Positions 51,224 to 59,863 of a stretch of DNA of 64,000 nt are shown piece after piece. This stretch comes from Bacteroidota bacterium (GTDB lineage Bacteria > Bacteroidota > Ignavibacteria > OLB7). How positions within the stretch are numbered: position 1 is the stretch's first letter; each line of letters opens with the position of its first letter. A model generated the notes under the pieces. That model made no database searches, was not told where the DNA came from, and was given only the letters and a program-made list of their open reading frames with translations. Position numbers and translations under genes: made by a program. The stretch covers positions 2,308 through 66,307 of the forward strand of contig JAFDZV010000042.1 in NCBI GenBank assembly GCA_018266795.1. Direction: 5' to 3'.

Positions 51224-52024
51224 ATGACGAACGATGGCGACGGCTTCGAGATCATTCCCGGCGAACATGTGGAGCGCGACTGGGAATGGTGGAGTGATTT
51301 TCTCCAACGCGAGTATTACGGCACGCCGGAGGAGATGAGTTCCTGGCGTGCGGCGGCGGCATCGATTGCCCGCGACACGGGCCTTGCCGCCGGAACCCGC
51401 GTGCTGGATCTCGGCTCCGGCTGCGGCGAGCTTGCGCTGCAGCTGGCGATGCGAGGCGCCGATGCCGTTGGCGTCGAGCAATCCGCATCACTGGTGGCGT
51501 ACTGCACGGAGCTTGCCCGGCAACGCGAAGTGCAGGCCACGTTCGTTGCCGCGGACATGTTCGCCTTCGAGCCGGACGCACCGTTCGATCTCGTCCTCTC
51601 CATCAACACAAGCTTCGGCTACGGAACGGATGCCCAGAACCGGGGGCTCATCCGGAAGATCGGGCGCTGGCTGAAGCCGGGAGGGATCTTCTACTGCGAC
51701 ATCATCTCCGCCGACTGCGCGGAGGCGTTCGGAAGCTGGAACGATGTCGTGGCAGGCGGACGGTTTCTGGTGGACAACAGCTACGATGCGGAGCGCCGCG
51801 TGATGACGAGCCATCCGACATGGATCTCGCCGGACGAGCGCCAGATCGTAACGGCGGTAACGCCGGAGGTGATCCAGCTCTATACGCGAGCCGGGATGGA
51901 GGAGATGATGCGTGAGGCAGGCCTGGAGCCGCAGCGGCTGCGGCGCGCGATGGGGCGGAAGTTCGACCAGGACGACGAGCAGATGTTGACGACGTGGATT
52001 GCACGAAAGGAAATTCGTAGGTAG
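51224..52024 (+). CDS. Class I SAM-dependent methyltransferase
   Basis: This 266-residue protein has the Rossmann methyltransferase motif I VLDLGSGCGELALQLA, motif post-I with VEQSASLV and motif IV LVLSINTSFGYG, then KPGGIFYCDII. The substrate is not indicated; the LSINTSFGYGTDAQNRGLI region recalls enzymes that act on small molecules or sugars. It is divergent from queA and is followed at 11 bp by a helical protein gene. Function is only general. Confidence 0.9.
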   Translation: MTNDGDGFEIIPGEHVERDWEWWSDFLQREYYGTPEEMSSWRAAAASIARDTGLAAGTRVLDLGSGCGELALQLAMRGADAVGVEQSASLVAYCTELARQREVQATFVAADMFAFEPDAPFDLVLSINTSFGYGTDAQNRGLIRKIGRWLKPGGIFYCDIISADCAEAFGSWNDVVAGGRFLVDNSYDAERRVMTSHPTWISPDERQIVTAVTPEVIQLYTRAGMEEMMREAGLEPQRLRRAMGRKFDQDDEQMLTTWIARKEIRR

Positions 52025-52035
52025 CATTGCCTGCC

Positions 52036-52749
52036 ATGACCGAACCGTTTCTCGCATATATCAGAACGCTCTACTTCATCGGCCCGGAGGTCGAGAAGCG
52101 CTACTATCGTCTATTCGGCGATCTGGAGTACGATCTTCTCTCACTCCGCGTGGAGTGTGCGGTGATGGACCTGCGCATCCGGGAGGTGAAGCGCCGCGCC
52201 ACGGCCGCCGTTCCGATCGACAGCAATGCCGAGCGCCGCATCAGCGAGACATCGCAGGAACTGAACGAGCATCTGTACGCGCGGCTGGAACGGCTGCAGA
52301 AGCGCACCGCCGCGGCGAAGAGCTTTCGCTACGATCATGAAAGCGAGGCGCACGGCTACTACCTGGTCCGCGACATCGCCACCGCGATCCTGGGCCTTCG
52401 CCGTCAGGAGGCGCGGGTGCGGCATCTCGAGACGCTGGACGATGCCTGCCAGGCCTACAGACAGTTGGACATCGCGGAGCTGATCGACCTGCACGAAAGC
52501 GTGCAGCATCTGCTGGCGCAGGAGCGCCGCACGGTGCTGAGCCGGAAGGAAGCGGGCGAGTGGCGACGGCGCCTCAGCGCGCTGCACAGGCGGCATCCGC
52601 TCTGCCGGTCGATGATCCTGGATACGCCTGAGCAGATCGCCGCGCACGCCGAGCGGTTGAAGCGCAGCATCGCACGCTGGCAGGCGCGGCTGGAGCAGCG
52701 CGGCGTTGTGTATGCCGCCGGCATTCGTTCGCTCCGCTTCAGAAACTGA
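52036..52749 (+). CDS. Helical protein, function unknown
   Basis: This 237-residue protein is rich in charged helices with regular Leu/Arg spacing (KRYYRLFGDLEYDLLSLRVE, LYARLERLQKRTAAAKSF, KRSIARWQARLEQRG). It has no signal peptide, transmembrane segment or recognised motif, though the pattern suggests coiled-coil regions. It follows the methyltransferase gene by 11 bp and is probably co-transcribed, so the two may work together. The ATG at 52036 is preferred to the upstream TTG at 52027. Confidence 0.72.
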   Translation: MTEPFLAYIRTLYFIGPEVEKRYYRLFGDLEYDLLSLRVECAVMDLRIREVKRRATAAVPIDSNAERRISETSQELNEHLYARLERLQKRTAAAKSFRYDHESEAHGYYLVRDIATAILGLRRQEARVRHLETLDDACQAYRQLDIAELIDLHESVQHLLAQERRTVLSRKEAGEWRRRLSALHRRHPLCRSMILDTPEQIAAHAERLKRSIARWQARLEQRGVVYAAGIRSLRFRN

Positions 52750-52760
52750 GGAAGGGGCGG

Positions 52761-52836
52761 GGTTCCTTGTACGCTCGCTCGGATCCGTCCGATGGCCGGA
52801 TCCAGGCTCGCCGTAGTTCTTGGTCAGTTGCAAGGA
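52761..52836 (+). repeat. Dispersed repeat family 1, copy B
   Basis: It has the block TTGTACGCTCGCT and, after a 25-bp insertion that contains two GGATCC sites, AGGCTCGCCGTAGTTCTTGG and TCAGTTGCAAGGA, the same order as in copy A (12355-12407). Confidence 0.6.
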
Positions 52837-52900
52837 GAGTTGAAGAGAGGAACGTCCGGGAACTCCTGCTGTTCCGGCTTCTCGTGAATTTCCTCGCCTA

Positions 52901-52927
52901 TGTTGCCGCGGAGTTTACTCCGCGATC
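52901..52927. repeat. Hairpin repeat CGCGGAG-TTTA-CTCCGCG, copy 1
   Basis: A perfect 7-bp stem with TTTA loop (52907-52924) within TGTTGC...GATC. It is identical in 25 of 27 bases to 53307-53333. Its flanks allow a longer outer stem (GCCGCG/CGCGGC). Confidence 0.85.
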
Positions 52928-53026
52928 GCGGCAGTGACTCAGTGTGCATTTCGATGGGAGCAGTCTGTGCCCACATGCAGGACCGGGATCGCTCCGCGGA
53001 GCCTGAAGATTTCATTCGCTCGTATC

Positions 53027-53119
53027 CTACCGACGGGACGCCGCTACGCGGCTCGATGGCATGGCTGGCTGCACCAATGCCGGATATCGCAAGCGCCGTC
53101 AGGCGCGAACCGTCGGTAG
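53027..53119. repeat. Cloverleaf-like inverted-repeat element
   Basis: CTACCGACGG (53027-53036) and CCGTCGGTAG (53110-53119) are perfect 10-bp inverted ends. Between them are three local hairpins: GCCGC-TAC-GCGGC, GGCAT...ATGCC, and GCGCC-GTCA-GGCGC. The whole can fold as a closed three-armed structure. It is not a tRNA (no T-loop). Confidence 0.7.
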
Positions 53120-53306
53120 CATGCACACGCCCAACGTGAACAAACGGTGCGGACCATTCGGCGCACGTCCTTCGGCAAACTGAGACACTACCGCTGCGAG
53201 CGGCAGGTTGACTCTCTGACGAAAGGTCTGCCGCCTGCGCTGCAGACCCGACAGCTGTGGAACCGGAACCCGTGAGGAGCCGGGGATCAACATTCATGAA
53301 CCTTGA

Positions 53307-53333
53307 TGTTATCGCGGAGTTTACTCCGCGATC
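53307..53333. repeat. Hairpin repeat CGCGGAG-TTTA-CTCCGCG, copy 2
   Basis: Second copy of the hairpin sequence of 52901-52927, with stem 53313-53330 and the same GATC after it, 17 bp before the GroES start. Confidence 0.85.
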
Positions 53334-53349
53334 TCCATAAACATCTTCC

Positions 53350-53730
53350 GTGATACGCAGAGAATCGAACATACTGATCGTTGGCGATCGTGTGCTGATC
53401 CGTCCGGACAGCCCGACCGATCGGACGCCGCATGGACTGTATCTCCCTCCCAGCGTCGGAGAAAAGGAACAGGTACAGACTGGCCACATCATCAAGGTTG
53501 GGCCGGGATATCCCATCCCCAATCCCAACTTCACCGATGATGAGCCATGGGCGCCGAACCGCGAGCCGGCGCGCTACATTCCGCTGCAGGCATTGGTTGG
53601 CGATCACGCGCTGTTCCTTCGGAAGGAGGCGATCGAGATAGAGTTCAACGGCGAGCAGTTGTTGATCGTGCCGCAGCCCGCCCTCCTGATGCTGGTGCGT
53701 GAGGAGCTTCACGAGGAGCCGGAACTGTAA
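53350..53730 (+). CDS. GroES-family co-chaperonin
   Basis: This 126-residue protein is of the GroES/Cpn10 family, in the somewhat longer form seen in Bacteroidota. NILIVGDRVLIRPDSPTDRT, GLYLPPSVGEKEQVQTG and the acidic PNFTDDEPWAP insert precede the C-terminal strand EIEFNGEQLLIVPQ. It would cap a GroEL-like ring, but no GroEL is in the window, so this may be a second GroES. Start is GTG at 53350. A hairpin with repeat copy 2 lies directly upstream. Confidence 0.86.
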   Translation: MIRRESNILIVGDRVLIRPDSPTDRTPHGLYLPPSVGEKEQVQTGHIIKVGPGYPIPNPNFTDDEPWAPNREPARYIPLQALVGDHALFLRKEAIEIEFNGEQLLIVPQPALLMLVREELHEEPEL

Positions 53731-53759
53731 CGGGCCGCGCGAACAATCGCACGGCCCGT
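53730..53759. terminator. Bidirectional terminator between groES and trxB
   Basis: ACGGGCCG (53730-53737) and CGGCCCGT (53752-53759) form the base of a stem whose inner part adds GCGA/TCGC around loop ACAA. It starts at the last base of the groES stop codon and separates convergent genes. Confidence 0.8.
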
Positions 53760-53794
53760 CATGTATCTGCATTGTTCTCGTCCGAACGGAACGC

Positions 53795-54832
53795 TCAAGC
53801 CTCGTGGTTCACCGCAAGCCGCTGTTCGTGAGCCTCCGTCTCCAGCCAGCGCTCCGCATCGATTGCGGCCATGCAGCCGGAGCCGGCCGCGGTAACGGCC
53901 TGGCGGTAGGTCTGATCCTGCACGTCGCCGCACGCAAACACTCCGGGGACGTTCGTGTAGGTGCTCTTCCCGTGCGTCATGATGTAGCCGGTAGCATCCG
54001 TCTCGATCTTGCCGGCGAAGATATCCGTGTTGGGCCGATGCCCGATGGCAACGAACAGCCCCTGCACCGCACGCTCCGTGGTCTCGCCGGTCACCGTGTC
54101 GCGAAGCACCACGCCGGTCACCTTTCGCACCGGGTCCGTCTCCCCCAGCACGTGCACCACCTCAGCGTTGTAGACGATTTCGATCTTCGGGTTTGCCAGC
54201 GCGCGCGCCACCATGATCTTCGAGGCACGGAACTCATCGCGGCGGTGCACCATGATCACCTTGCTGCAGAAGCGCGTGAGGTAGTTCGCCTCCTCCATCG
54301 CCGTATCGCCGCCCCCCACCACAACCACCTCGCGATTGCGGAAGAAGAAGCCGTCGCACGTGGCGCAGGCGGAGACGCCGTATCCCATGAAGGCGGTCTC
54401 GGACTCCAGCCCGAGCAGCTTCGCCGACGCGCCGGTTGCGATGATCATGGCGTCGCAGGAGAGATGCCGGTTGCGATCGGTTGTCAATCGGTACGGCCGC
54501 TGGGAGAAATCCACCTGGGTCACGTACTCGAACCGGCAGTCGGCGCCGAAGCGCTGCGCCTGCTTGCGGAAGATGTCCATCATCTCCGGCCCCATGACAC
54601 CGCTCTCGAACCCCGGATAGTTCTCCACTTCGGTCGTGATCGTCAGCTGCCCACCCGGCTGATGCCCTTCCAGCACAACCGGCTTCAGATTGGCCCGAGC
54701 AGAATAGAGCGCCGCGGTAAGGCCGGCCGGTCCGGAGCCAACGATGATCAGCTTGTGGTGTTCGGCGCCGTTCAGCATCACGCCCTCGTGGCGTATTGGA
54801 GCCTGGGTATCATTCTCGAGGTGCTGTCCCAT
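53795..54832 (-). CDS. trxB: Thioredoxin-disulfide reductase
   Basis: This 345-residue FAD/NADPH enzyme reduces thioredoxin. The FAD motif is [19 protein letters not shown], the redox centre is ACATCDGFF (Cys156, Cys159), the NADPH motif is [17 protein letters not shown] and the C-terminal FAD motif is [10 protein letters not shown]. The N-terminus is about 18 residues longer than E. coli TrxB; an alternative ATG at 54778 has a better-placed GAGGG before it. Confidence 0.95.
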   Translation of the reverse strand: MGQHLENDTQAPIRHEGVMLNGAEHHKLIIVGSGPAGLTAALYSARANLKPVVLEGHQPGGQLTITTEVENYPGFESGVMGPEMMDIFRKQAQRFGADCRFEYVTQVDFSQRPYRLTTDRNRHLSCDAMIIATGASAKLLGLESETAFMGYGVSACATCDGFFFRNREVVVVGGGDTAMEEANYLTRFCSKVIMVHRRDEFRASKIMVARALANPKIEIVYNAEVVHVLGETDPVRKVTGVVLRDTVTGETTERAVQGLFVAIGHRPNTDIFAGKIETDATGYIMTHGKSTYTNVPGVFACGDVQDQTYRQAVTAAGSGCMAAIDAERWLETEAHEQRLAVNHEA

Positions 54833-54949
54833 GGGTTTGATCTACTGGCAATGATGTCGTTGAACAACAATAACGTTTCACCTGTGCGCCTAGTGCAGCG
54901 GCAGCGATCGCACTGCGACATGTTCCGTCGCGCGGCGGCTCTATCGGCT

Positions 54950-55201
54950 TCACAGGCGCCGCGCGGCAATCGCCTCCTGCAGCAGCTCCTTCACGGCCGT
55001 GATATTGGCCCGAAGGCTTTCGATCTCGGCGGGGGCCACGGACTTGGAGACGGGTTTCTGATAATAGACTTCGAGCGCGTTCAACTCGAGGAGTGCGTCC
55101 GTCAACATCGAGAGTGTGGTTGTAATACGGCCCTCCACCTCGCCGCGACGGAAGATCGAATCGTCCAGCTCCTGTTCATACCGCAAAGGGAGTGAAGGCA
55201 T
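54950..55201 (-). CDS. Small helical protein, function unknown
   Basis: This 83-residue frame starts at the ATG at 55201 (MPSLPLRYEQELDDSIFRRG) and continues as a single helical stretch (ITTTLSMLTDALLELNALEV, then SLRANITAVKELLQEAIAAR). The composition and absence of stops look coding and no competing frame is better, but no SD or family is recognised. It sits between trxB and frr on the same strand. Confidence 0.45.
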   Translation of the reverse strand: MPSLPLRYEQELDDSIFRRGEVEGRITTTLSMLTDALLELNALEVYYQKPVSKSVAPAEIESLRANITAVKELLQEAIAARRL

Positions 55202-55364
55202 GATCGTAGATACCCAGGCTCTCGTGATTGAAATGGTGCTCGCCGCCGCGCGCGCCAGGAAAAGGTACGCGGCGCAAACCACTGCGGGTTGGCGCCGCTC
55301 GTACCAGGGGTTCCTACCAAAAGGCCGGTCACACTGTAGGCGGCCCTTCATAACCATGCGTCCG

Positions 55365-55408
55365 GCTCGTTGTACGCTCGCCTGCGGCTCGCCGAGGGTT
55401 CCCGGCAG
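55365..55408 (+). repeat. Dispersed repeat family 1, copy C
   Basis: It shares TTGTACGCTCGCCTGCGGCT and CGCCG with copies A and B, then diverges (AGGGTTCCCGGCAGG). It lies just after the end of frr. Confidence 0.55.
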
Positions 55409-55450
55409 GCATGGGCCGGCGGCATGTTCCGCCGGCCGACACGGAGAGGG

Positions 55451-56011
55451 CTACACCGAGAGTATGTCCTTCTCCTTGTCGGCGAGCAGCCGGTCCACCT
55501 CGGAGATATACCGATCGGTGAGCTTCTGCGCGTCCCCCTCGCCATTCTTCCGCATGTCCTCGCTCATGTGCTCGTCCTTCTCGGCCTTGCGGAGCGCATC
55601 CATGGCATCGCGCCGTGCATTGCGGATGCCGACCTTCGACTCCTCGGCAACCCTGCGCGCAACCTTCGCAAGCTCCTTGCGGCGTTCCTCGGTCAGCGGC
55701 GGAATCGGCAGGCGGATGGAACTGCCGTCGTTGCTCGGGTTCAGCCCGAGATTCGCCGCGTGGATGGCGCGGTCCACAGTGTTCACCATGTTCTTCTCCC
55801 ACGGCTGCACGATGATCATCGTGGCATCGGGAGTGGTGACGGTGGCGACCTGCGACAGTGGAACCATCTGCCCGTAATAGTCAACGCGAACCGAATCGAG
55901 CAGGCTCACCGATGCACGTCCCGTCCGAATCTTTGCAAGCTCGACGTGACAATGTTCGATCGCCTTTTTCATCTCCTGTTCGGCGTGGGAAAGAATCGTC
56001 TTAACCTCCAT
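55451..56011 (-). CDS. frr: Ribosome recycling factor
   Basis: This 186-residue protein is RRF, which with EF-G splits post-termination ribosomes. KIRTGRASVSLLDSVRVDYYG, QPWEKNMVNTVDRAIHAANL, the LGLNPSNDGSSIRLPIPPLT segment and LTEERRKELAKVARRVAEES are universal features; length is standard (185). It starts at the ATG at 56011. Confidence 0.98.
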   Translation of the reverse strand: MEVKTILSHAEQEMKKAIEHCHVELAKIRTGRASVSLLDSVRVDYYGQMVPLSQVATVTTPDATMIIVQPWEKNMVNTVDRAIHAANLGLNPSNDGSSIRLPIPPLTEERRKELAKVARRVAEESKVGIRNARRDAMDALRKAEKDEHMSEDMRKNGEGDAQKLTDRYISEVDRLLADKEKDILSV

Positions 56012-56067
56012 AGGGATACGCTAGTAAGTAATGAAACAAGCACGCCACCGTTGAACCTGGCGTTCGA

Positions 56068-56970
56068 TCAGTTTCCGGTAAAGATAGCCTTGAAGACGTG
56101 CCCGGCAATCGATGGATTCTCCTTCAGACGACGAATCGAATATCCGTACCAGTCGTGTCCGAACGGCACATACACGCGCAGCCGGTGCCCCTGCGCAACC
56201 AGTTCGCGGCGCTTCGGGTCGCGTACACCGAGCAGCATCTGGAACTCGTAGCGCTCGCGCGCCAGCCCGCGCTCGGCGATCTTCCGTCGGGCGCCGTCGA
56301 TCAGCACATCGTCGTGCGTTGCGATGCCCACGTAGCAGCCGTGATCGAAGATGATATCCAGACAGCGAAGGTAGTTCTGTTGAACCTCCTCACGCGACTT
56401 GAACGCAATCGTCTCGGACTCCACATAGATTCCCTTGCAGAGCCGGAAGTGGCCCCCCTCGGCGGCAAGTACGCGAACGTCGCTCTCGGTGCGATGCAGA
56501 TAAGCCTGCAGCACGATCCCGATGTTCGCCGGGAACTCCGCATGGATGCGCCGGTACAAGTCGATCGTTCTGTCCGTGTATGGCGAGTTTTCCATATCGA
56601 TGCGAACGAAGTTCCCCAGCTCCGCGGCACGCGACACCACGCGATGCAGATTCTGATAGGCAAACTCCGTGTCGATATCCAGGCCGAGCGATGTGAGCTT
56701 CACCGAGAGATTGGAATCCACATGCTGGCGGGTGATCTCCTGCAGCACATCGATGGACGTCTCCGTCTCCGCGCGCGCAAGCTCCGCGCTCTTCACGAAC
56801 TCCCCGAGCGCATCGATCGTAGCCATGGTTCCCTCGCCGTTCAGACGGCGCACCGTGTTCATGGCATCGTTGATCGTTTCACCGGCAATGTATCTGCGGG
56901 CCACCACGCGAACGAGCGGCTTCGGTGCATATGGAAGGATACCCGAAATCAGGGAATCGAAAACACCCAT
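56068..56970 (-). CDS. Proline dehydrogenase
   Basis: This 300-residue FAD enzyme oxidises proline to pyrroline-5-carboxylate, the first step of proline degradation. VKLTSLGLDID, FVRIDMENSPYTDRTIDLYR, IGIVLQAYLHRTESDV and LCKGIYVESETIAF are diagnostic, and the C-terminal YVPFGHDWYGYSIRRLKENP carries the substrate-binding Arg pair. The length matches the Bacillus/Thermus-type monofunctional enzyme. The ATG at 56970 begins MGVFDSLISGILPYAPKPLV; a longer frame upstream is rejected. Confidence 0.95.
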   Translation of the reverse strand: MGVFDSLISGILPYAPKPLVRVVARRYIAGETINDAMNTVRRLNGEGTMATIDALGEFVKSAELARAETETSIDVLQEITRQHVDSNLSVKLTSLGLDIDTEFAYQNLHRVVSRAAELGNFVRIDMENSPYTDRTIDLYRRIHAEFPANIGIVLQAYLHRTESDVRVLAAEGGHFRLCKGIYVESETIAFKSREEVQQNYLRCLDIIFDHGCYVGIATHDDVLIDGARRKIAERGLARERYEFQMLLGVRDPKRRELVAQGHRLRVYVPFGHDWYGYSIRRLKENPSIAGHVFKAIFTGN

Positions 56971-57288
56971 GGATGGAATCTGTCTGCTGATGCCAAGGCC
57001 GGGAGGAATGCCGAACGGCCCGTTCGGACGGGGACGCAAGTTAACACACGGCATGCCGCGAGATGTGCGGCAACGCCCGGCCGCTGCGTTGCAAAATGTG
57101 TTGCGCCGAGCAACGGCACTTCGCGGCGGCCGTACGCCGTCCAGCCGTGCCGTCCTCAACACTCCCCTGTGCGGCAGTTCACGGCCGCGGGACCGGTCGT
57201 GAACCGCCGCGTGCATCGACGCATCGCCGGCCGTACACTACGCTGCATCGGCGGCGGCAGCCGGAGGCCCGGGCCGCACAGGGCGGCG
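56971..57288. other. Intergenic region between YfhO and proline dehydrogenase genes
   Basis: No gene, repeat or clear promoter is seen in these 318 bp. It is very GC-rich with short inverted repeats only. A long open frame of the opposite strand runs through it and is a shadow of the neighbouring genes. Confidence 0.5.
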
Positions 57289-59646
57289 CTACGCAGCCGG
57301 AGTGGTATCGGCCGACTGCACGGCGGACACGGAGCCGCGATCGCGACGGCGCTTCAGTCCGAAGAAGACGATGCCGACGAGCGCTGCGAGAAGCGAGACG
57401 ATGGTGATCAGCCTGCCTGTTGCGAAGGCCGAGGACTGGAACGCGAGCACCACGGTATGCTTCCCGGCCGGCACAGCAACGCCGCGCAGCGAGTAGTCCG
57501 CATGCAGAAGTTTCGCCGGCGCACCGTCGATGGTCACGGTCCAGGATGGATACCAGATCTCGCTCAGCAGAAGTATCCCGGGTTTGTCCGTGGTGACGTC
57601 CACGGCGATCTCCGCTGCGGTATACCTGGTGATGGCGGCCTGCCCCGCTCCCCCGCTCACCGCGATTCCCGGCTCCTCCTCAAGCACAACGGTGTGCGCG
57701 AAATCAACCTGGCCTCCCTTCATCATCTCGATCGCCTTCTCGGCCGGAGCCACCTTCACATCGTACATCATGCGGGCATGCGGGTAGCGGCTGGGACGCT
57801 CCGCAAGCCCGGCGCTGCCGGATGCGGAATCGACCTTCACCTCGTAGGCAACATCCAGGAGATCCAGCGTGTCCTTCATCGTCGGCGCAGGCGGAACACG
57901 GCGGCTGAGCAGCAGCGGATTGTATCCCTCGAAGAGCATGATGCCGCTGTACGGTCCCTGATTCCTCTGCATCAGCATGGCATGCCCCTCCCGCATCTTC
58001 ACACGGAAGAGTTTGCCCGGAGGAACCGCCTTGTAGGCGGCAAGCTGCTCGTCGCTCTGGCGATAGATCTCCTGCGGGTTCTCCTGCGCATTGTTCTGTC
58101 CCATGCCGAAGGCGCAGAGATCGGCAACGCCCAGCACCAGCAGCAGAGCCGCAGCCGCGGTGGCCGGCACCTTGCCGCGCAGCGACATGAACGCCACCGC
58201 AGCGGCGCCGCCTCCAACCAGCAGCGCCACCAGCCCGGTGGAGCGCACGGCGCCCAGAAGCTCGTTCGGTGCGTTGAGCATGGCGCCGAGAACGCCGGTC
58301 AACGTAAGAAGACCAAGGCCCGCCACGATGCCGCCAACGATCAGCACGATGCGCGACAGCCGCTCGCTCCCCTCGCCGCTCCGGACAACCCGCTCCAGGC
58401 CGGCGCCCGCAAGAAGTGCGCCGCCGAACGCGAGATAGATCGCCAGACGCGTCGGGATGCGAAATGTGTCGAAGAGAGGAAGCCGCGCAAGCAGCGGATG
58501 CACGAGGAAGTTGTCGCCCAGCGCGAAGAGCAGGCCCAGCAGGCCCATCGCCCCGAGGAACCATCCAACTCCGCCAAGCCGTCGCGATGCAAGCCCCACC
58601 ACGGCGAGGATCAGCGTCACCACGCCGAAGTAGATCGCCGTCTCCCAGAAGTAGTAGGCCTCCGGCCGATACCAGAACGGAAGCGTGGGATTGGGATCGG
58701 GATTCGAAACGCCGAAGAACTTCGGCACCGCAAGCGTCAGCAACTGTCCCGGCCCCACCTCTCCCTCCAGCGACTTCTTGTAGGTCATCTCCGAGCGCTC
58801 CGAGAGGCCGGCAAGCTCCTGCGATGGAAGCAACTGCACGGCGAATATTCCAACCCCGATCGCCACCGGAAGCGCGGCAAGCACCAGCTTCATCACCACT
58901 CCCTTCCGCTCCGCCTCATCCGCCGAGCGCATCGACCGCACAACCAGAACGATGGTGAGCAGGAGGAGGAAGAAGAGCATGTAGAGCGCGGACTGCGGAT
59001 GGCCGCTCAGCAGTGCACAGCCCAGCGTAAGACCTGCGAGAAGGGAATGCAGCCAGCTCCGTTCGGTAACGCCGCGATAGAACAGATAGGTGATCAGCGG
59101 AAACCACGCCAGATGGATGATCATGTTCGGATGGATCATGTGCACCACCATCATCCCGCTCAGGCCGTACGCAACGCCGGCGAAGACCGCTCCCCACGAT
59201 CCGATGCCGAGCCCCCTGGCAAGCTTCCACATGCCGACCATCGCGATGAAGTAGTGCACCACCACCAGGAACTGCGCCAGCCACACACTGAGCGTGCCGC
59301 CGGAGAAGAGATACATCAGCAGATTGCCGGGATAGAAAAAGCCGATCTGAAGATCGGCCAGAAACGGCATGCCGTTGAACGTGAACGGGTTCCAGAACGG
59401 GAGCGTTCCGGCGGCGAAGCTGCGCGCCGCGAACACCTGATTCGGATAGGTGAACTCGGTGAAATCCTCCCACAGAAACGCACCGCCGGTGATATGCTTC
59501 CAGAAGAAGATGATCGTCACGAGTGCGAAGATCCCGACGGCCCAGTATGCAGGCAGCTCGTACGGAAGGCGTTCGGCAACGGCCTGGCGGGCCATGCCGG
59601 ATTGCCGGCGCGGCGCGGCAGTCTTCTTGGTGCTTCGGTTCGTCAT
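57289..59646 (-). CDS. YfhO-family membrane protein
   Basis: This 785-residue protein is a member of the YfhO family of GT-C-like membrane proteins. About 12 hydrophobic helices run from residue 32 to 500 (IFALVTIIFFW, WLAQFLVVVHYFIAMVGMWK, LVLAALPVAIGVGIFAVQLL, others) and one more near 750, with a large C-terminal extracytoplasmic domain (about 520-740: GKLFRVKMREGHAMLMQRNQ, PGILLLSEIWYPSWTVTIDG) between. In Bacillus YfhO is linked to glycosylation of lipoteichoic acid. ITGGAFLWEDFTEFTYPNQV is typical of the first loop. A glycosyl transfer role is inferred only from the family. Confidence 0.9.
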   Translation of the reverse strand: MTNRSTKKTAAPRRQSGMARQAVAERLPYELPAYWAVGIFALVTIIFFWKHITGGAFLWEDFTEFTYPNQVFAARSFAAGTLPFWNPFTFNGMPFLADLQIGFFYPGNLLMYLFSGGTLSVWLAQFLVVVHYFIAMVGMWKLARGLGIGSWGAVFAGVAYGLSGMMVVHMIHPNMIIHLAWFPLITYLFYRGVTERSWLHSLLAGLTLGCALLSGHPQSALYMLFFLLLLTIVLVVRSMRSADEAERKGVVMKLVLAALPVAIGVGIFAVQLLPSQELAGLSERSEMTYKKSLEGEVGPGQLLTLAVPKFFGVSNPDPNPTLPFWYRPEAYYFWETAIYFGVVTLILAVVGLASRRLGGVGWFLGAMGLLGLLFALGDNFLVHPLLARLPLFDTFRIPTRLAIYLAFGGALLAGAGLERVVRSGEGSERLSRIVLIVGGIVAGLGLLTLTGVLGAMLNAPNELLGAVRSTGLVALLVGGGAAAVAFMSLRGKVPATAAAALLLVLGVADLCAFGMGQNNAQENPQEIYRQSDEQLAAYKAVPPGKLFRVKMREGHAMLMQRNQGPYSGIMLFEGYNPLLLSRRVPPAPTMKDTLDLLDVAYEVKVDSASGSAGLAERPSRYPHARMMYDVKVAPAEKAIEMMKGGQVDFAHTVVLEEEPGIAVSGGAGQAAITRYTAAEIAVDVTTDKPGILLLSEIWYPSWTVTIDGAPAKLLHADYSLRGVAVPAGKHTVVLAFQSSAFATGRLITIVSLLAALVGIVFFGLKRRRDRGSVSAVQSADTTPAA

Positions 59647-59704
59647 AGATGATCGTGATTCTGCGGGAGAGGCGGCGGCCGCCGCCCGTGAGACATGAGG
59701 AGCG

Positions 59705-59712
59705 CAAATATA
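59705..59712 (-). promoter_or_regulatory. TATATTTG box upstream of the YfhO gene
   Basis: On the minus strand TATATTTG (59712-59705) matches TAnnTTTG exactly, 58 bp before the gene start. No good -33 TTG is present, because the upstream DNA is the heptad array. Confidence 0.4.
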
Positions 59713-59730
59713 CGGTACGGGGGTGAGTGA

Positions 59731-59834
59731 TTGGCCAGTGGGCGGTTGTCATTGGTTAGTTGTCAGTGGTCAGGAAAGACAACTCTTCTCAACTGACAAC
59801 TGACTACTGACTACTGGCTCCCAGACCATTGACC
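59731..59834. repeat. Palindromic heptanucleotide-period array 3
   Basis: Six 7-bp units TTGGCCA, GTGGGCG, GTTGTCA, TTGGTTA, GTTGTCA, GTGGTCA (59731-59772), a spacer of 20 bp, then CTGACAA, CTGACTA, CTGACTA, CTGGCTC, CCAGACC, ATTGACC (59793-59834). AGTTGTCAGT (59758-59767) pairs perfectly with ACTGACAACT (59792-59801). The period is exact in both arms. Confidence 0.85.
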
Positions 59835-59858
59835 TTCATTCCACTCTGGGTAACTTCC
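59829..59858 (+). promoter_or_regulatory. Promoter of xseA, TAACTTCC box next to the start codon
   Basis: TTG (59829-59831) is followed after 19 bp by TAACTTCC (59851-59858), one or two bases from TAnnTTTG. The ATG of xseA is at 59864, only five bases after the box, so the transcript would be leaderless or nearly so. The -33 TTG lies in the last heptad of array 3. Confidence 0.5.
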
Positions 59859-59863
59859 GCCCT

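Larger units (their letters stand above)
52750..53349. other. Repeat-rich intergenic region before groES
   Basis: No gene is supported in these 600 bp. In order it holds dispersed repeat family 1 copy B (52761-52836), a hairpin sequence repeated twice (52901-52927 and 53307-53333) and, between these, a cloverleaf-like inverted-repeat element (53027-53119). Confidence 0.6.

Noticed and set aside
52848-52861. GAGGAACGTCCGGG, similar to the RNase P RNA signature GAGGAAAGTCCGGG
   Set aside because: No matching 3' part (ACAGAACCCGGC) or P4 helix partner within 400 bp; the segment belongs to repeat family 1.
53027-53119. tRNA gene, from the cloverleaf-like folding
   Set aside because: The outer stem is 10 bp instead of 7, there is no T-loop TTC and no CCA end, and arm spacing is wrong.
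56098-59652. Plus-strand open frame of 1184 codons
   Set aside because: It is entirely antisense to the YfhO and proline dehydrogenase genes, which have clear family motifs; its translation is Arg/His-rich as expected for a GC-rich shadow frame.
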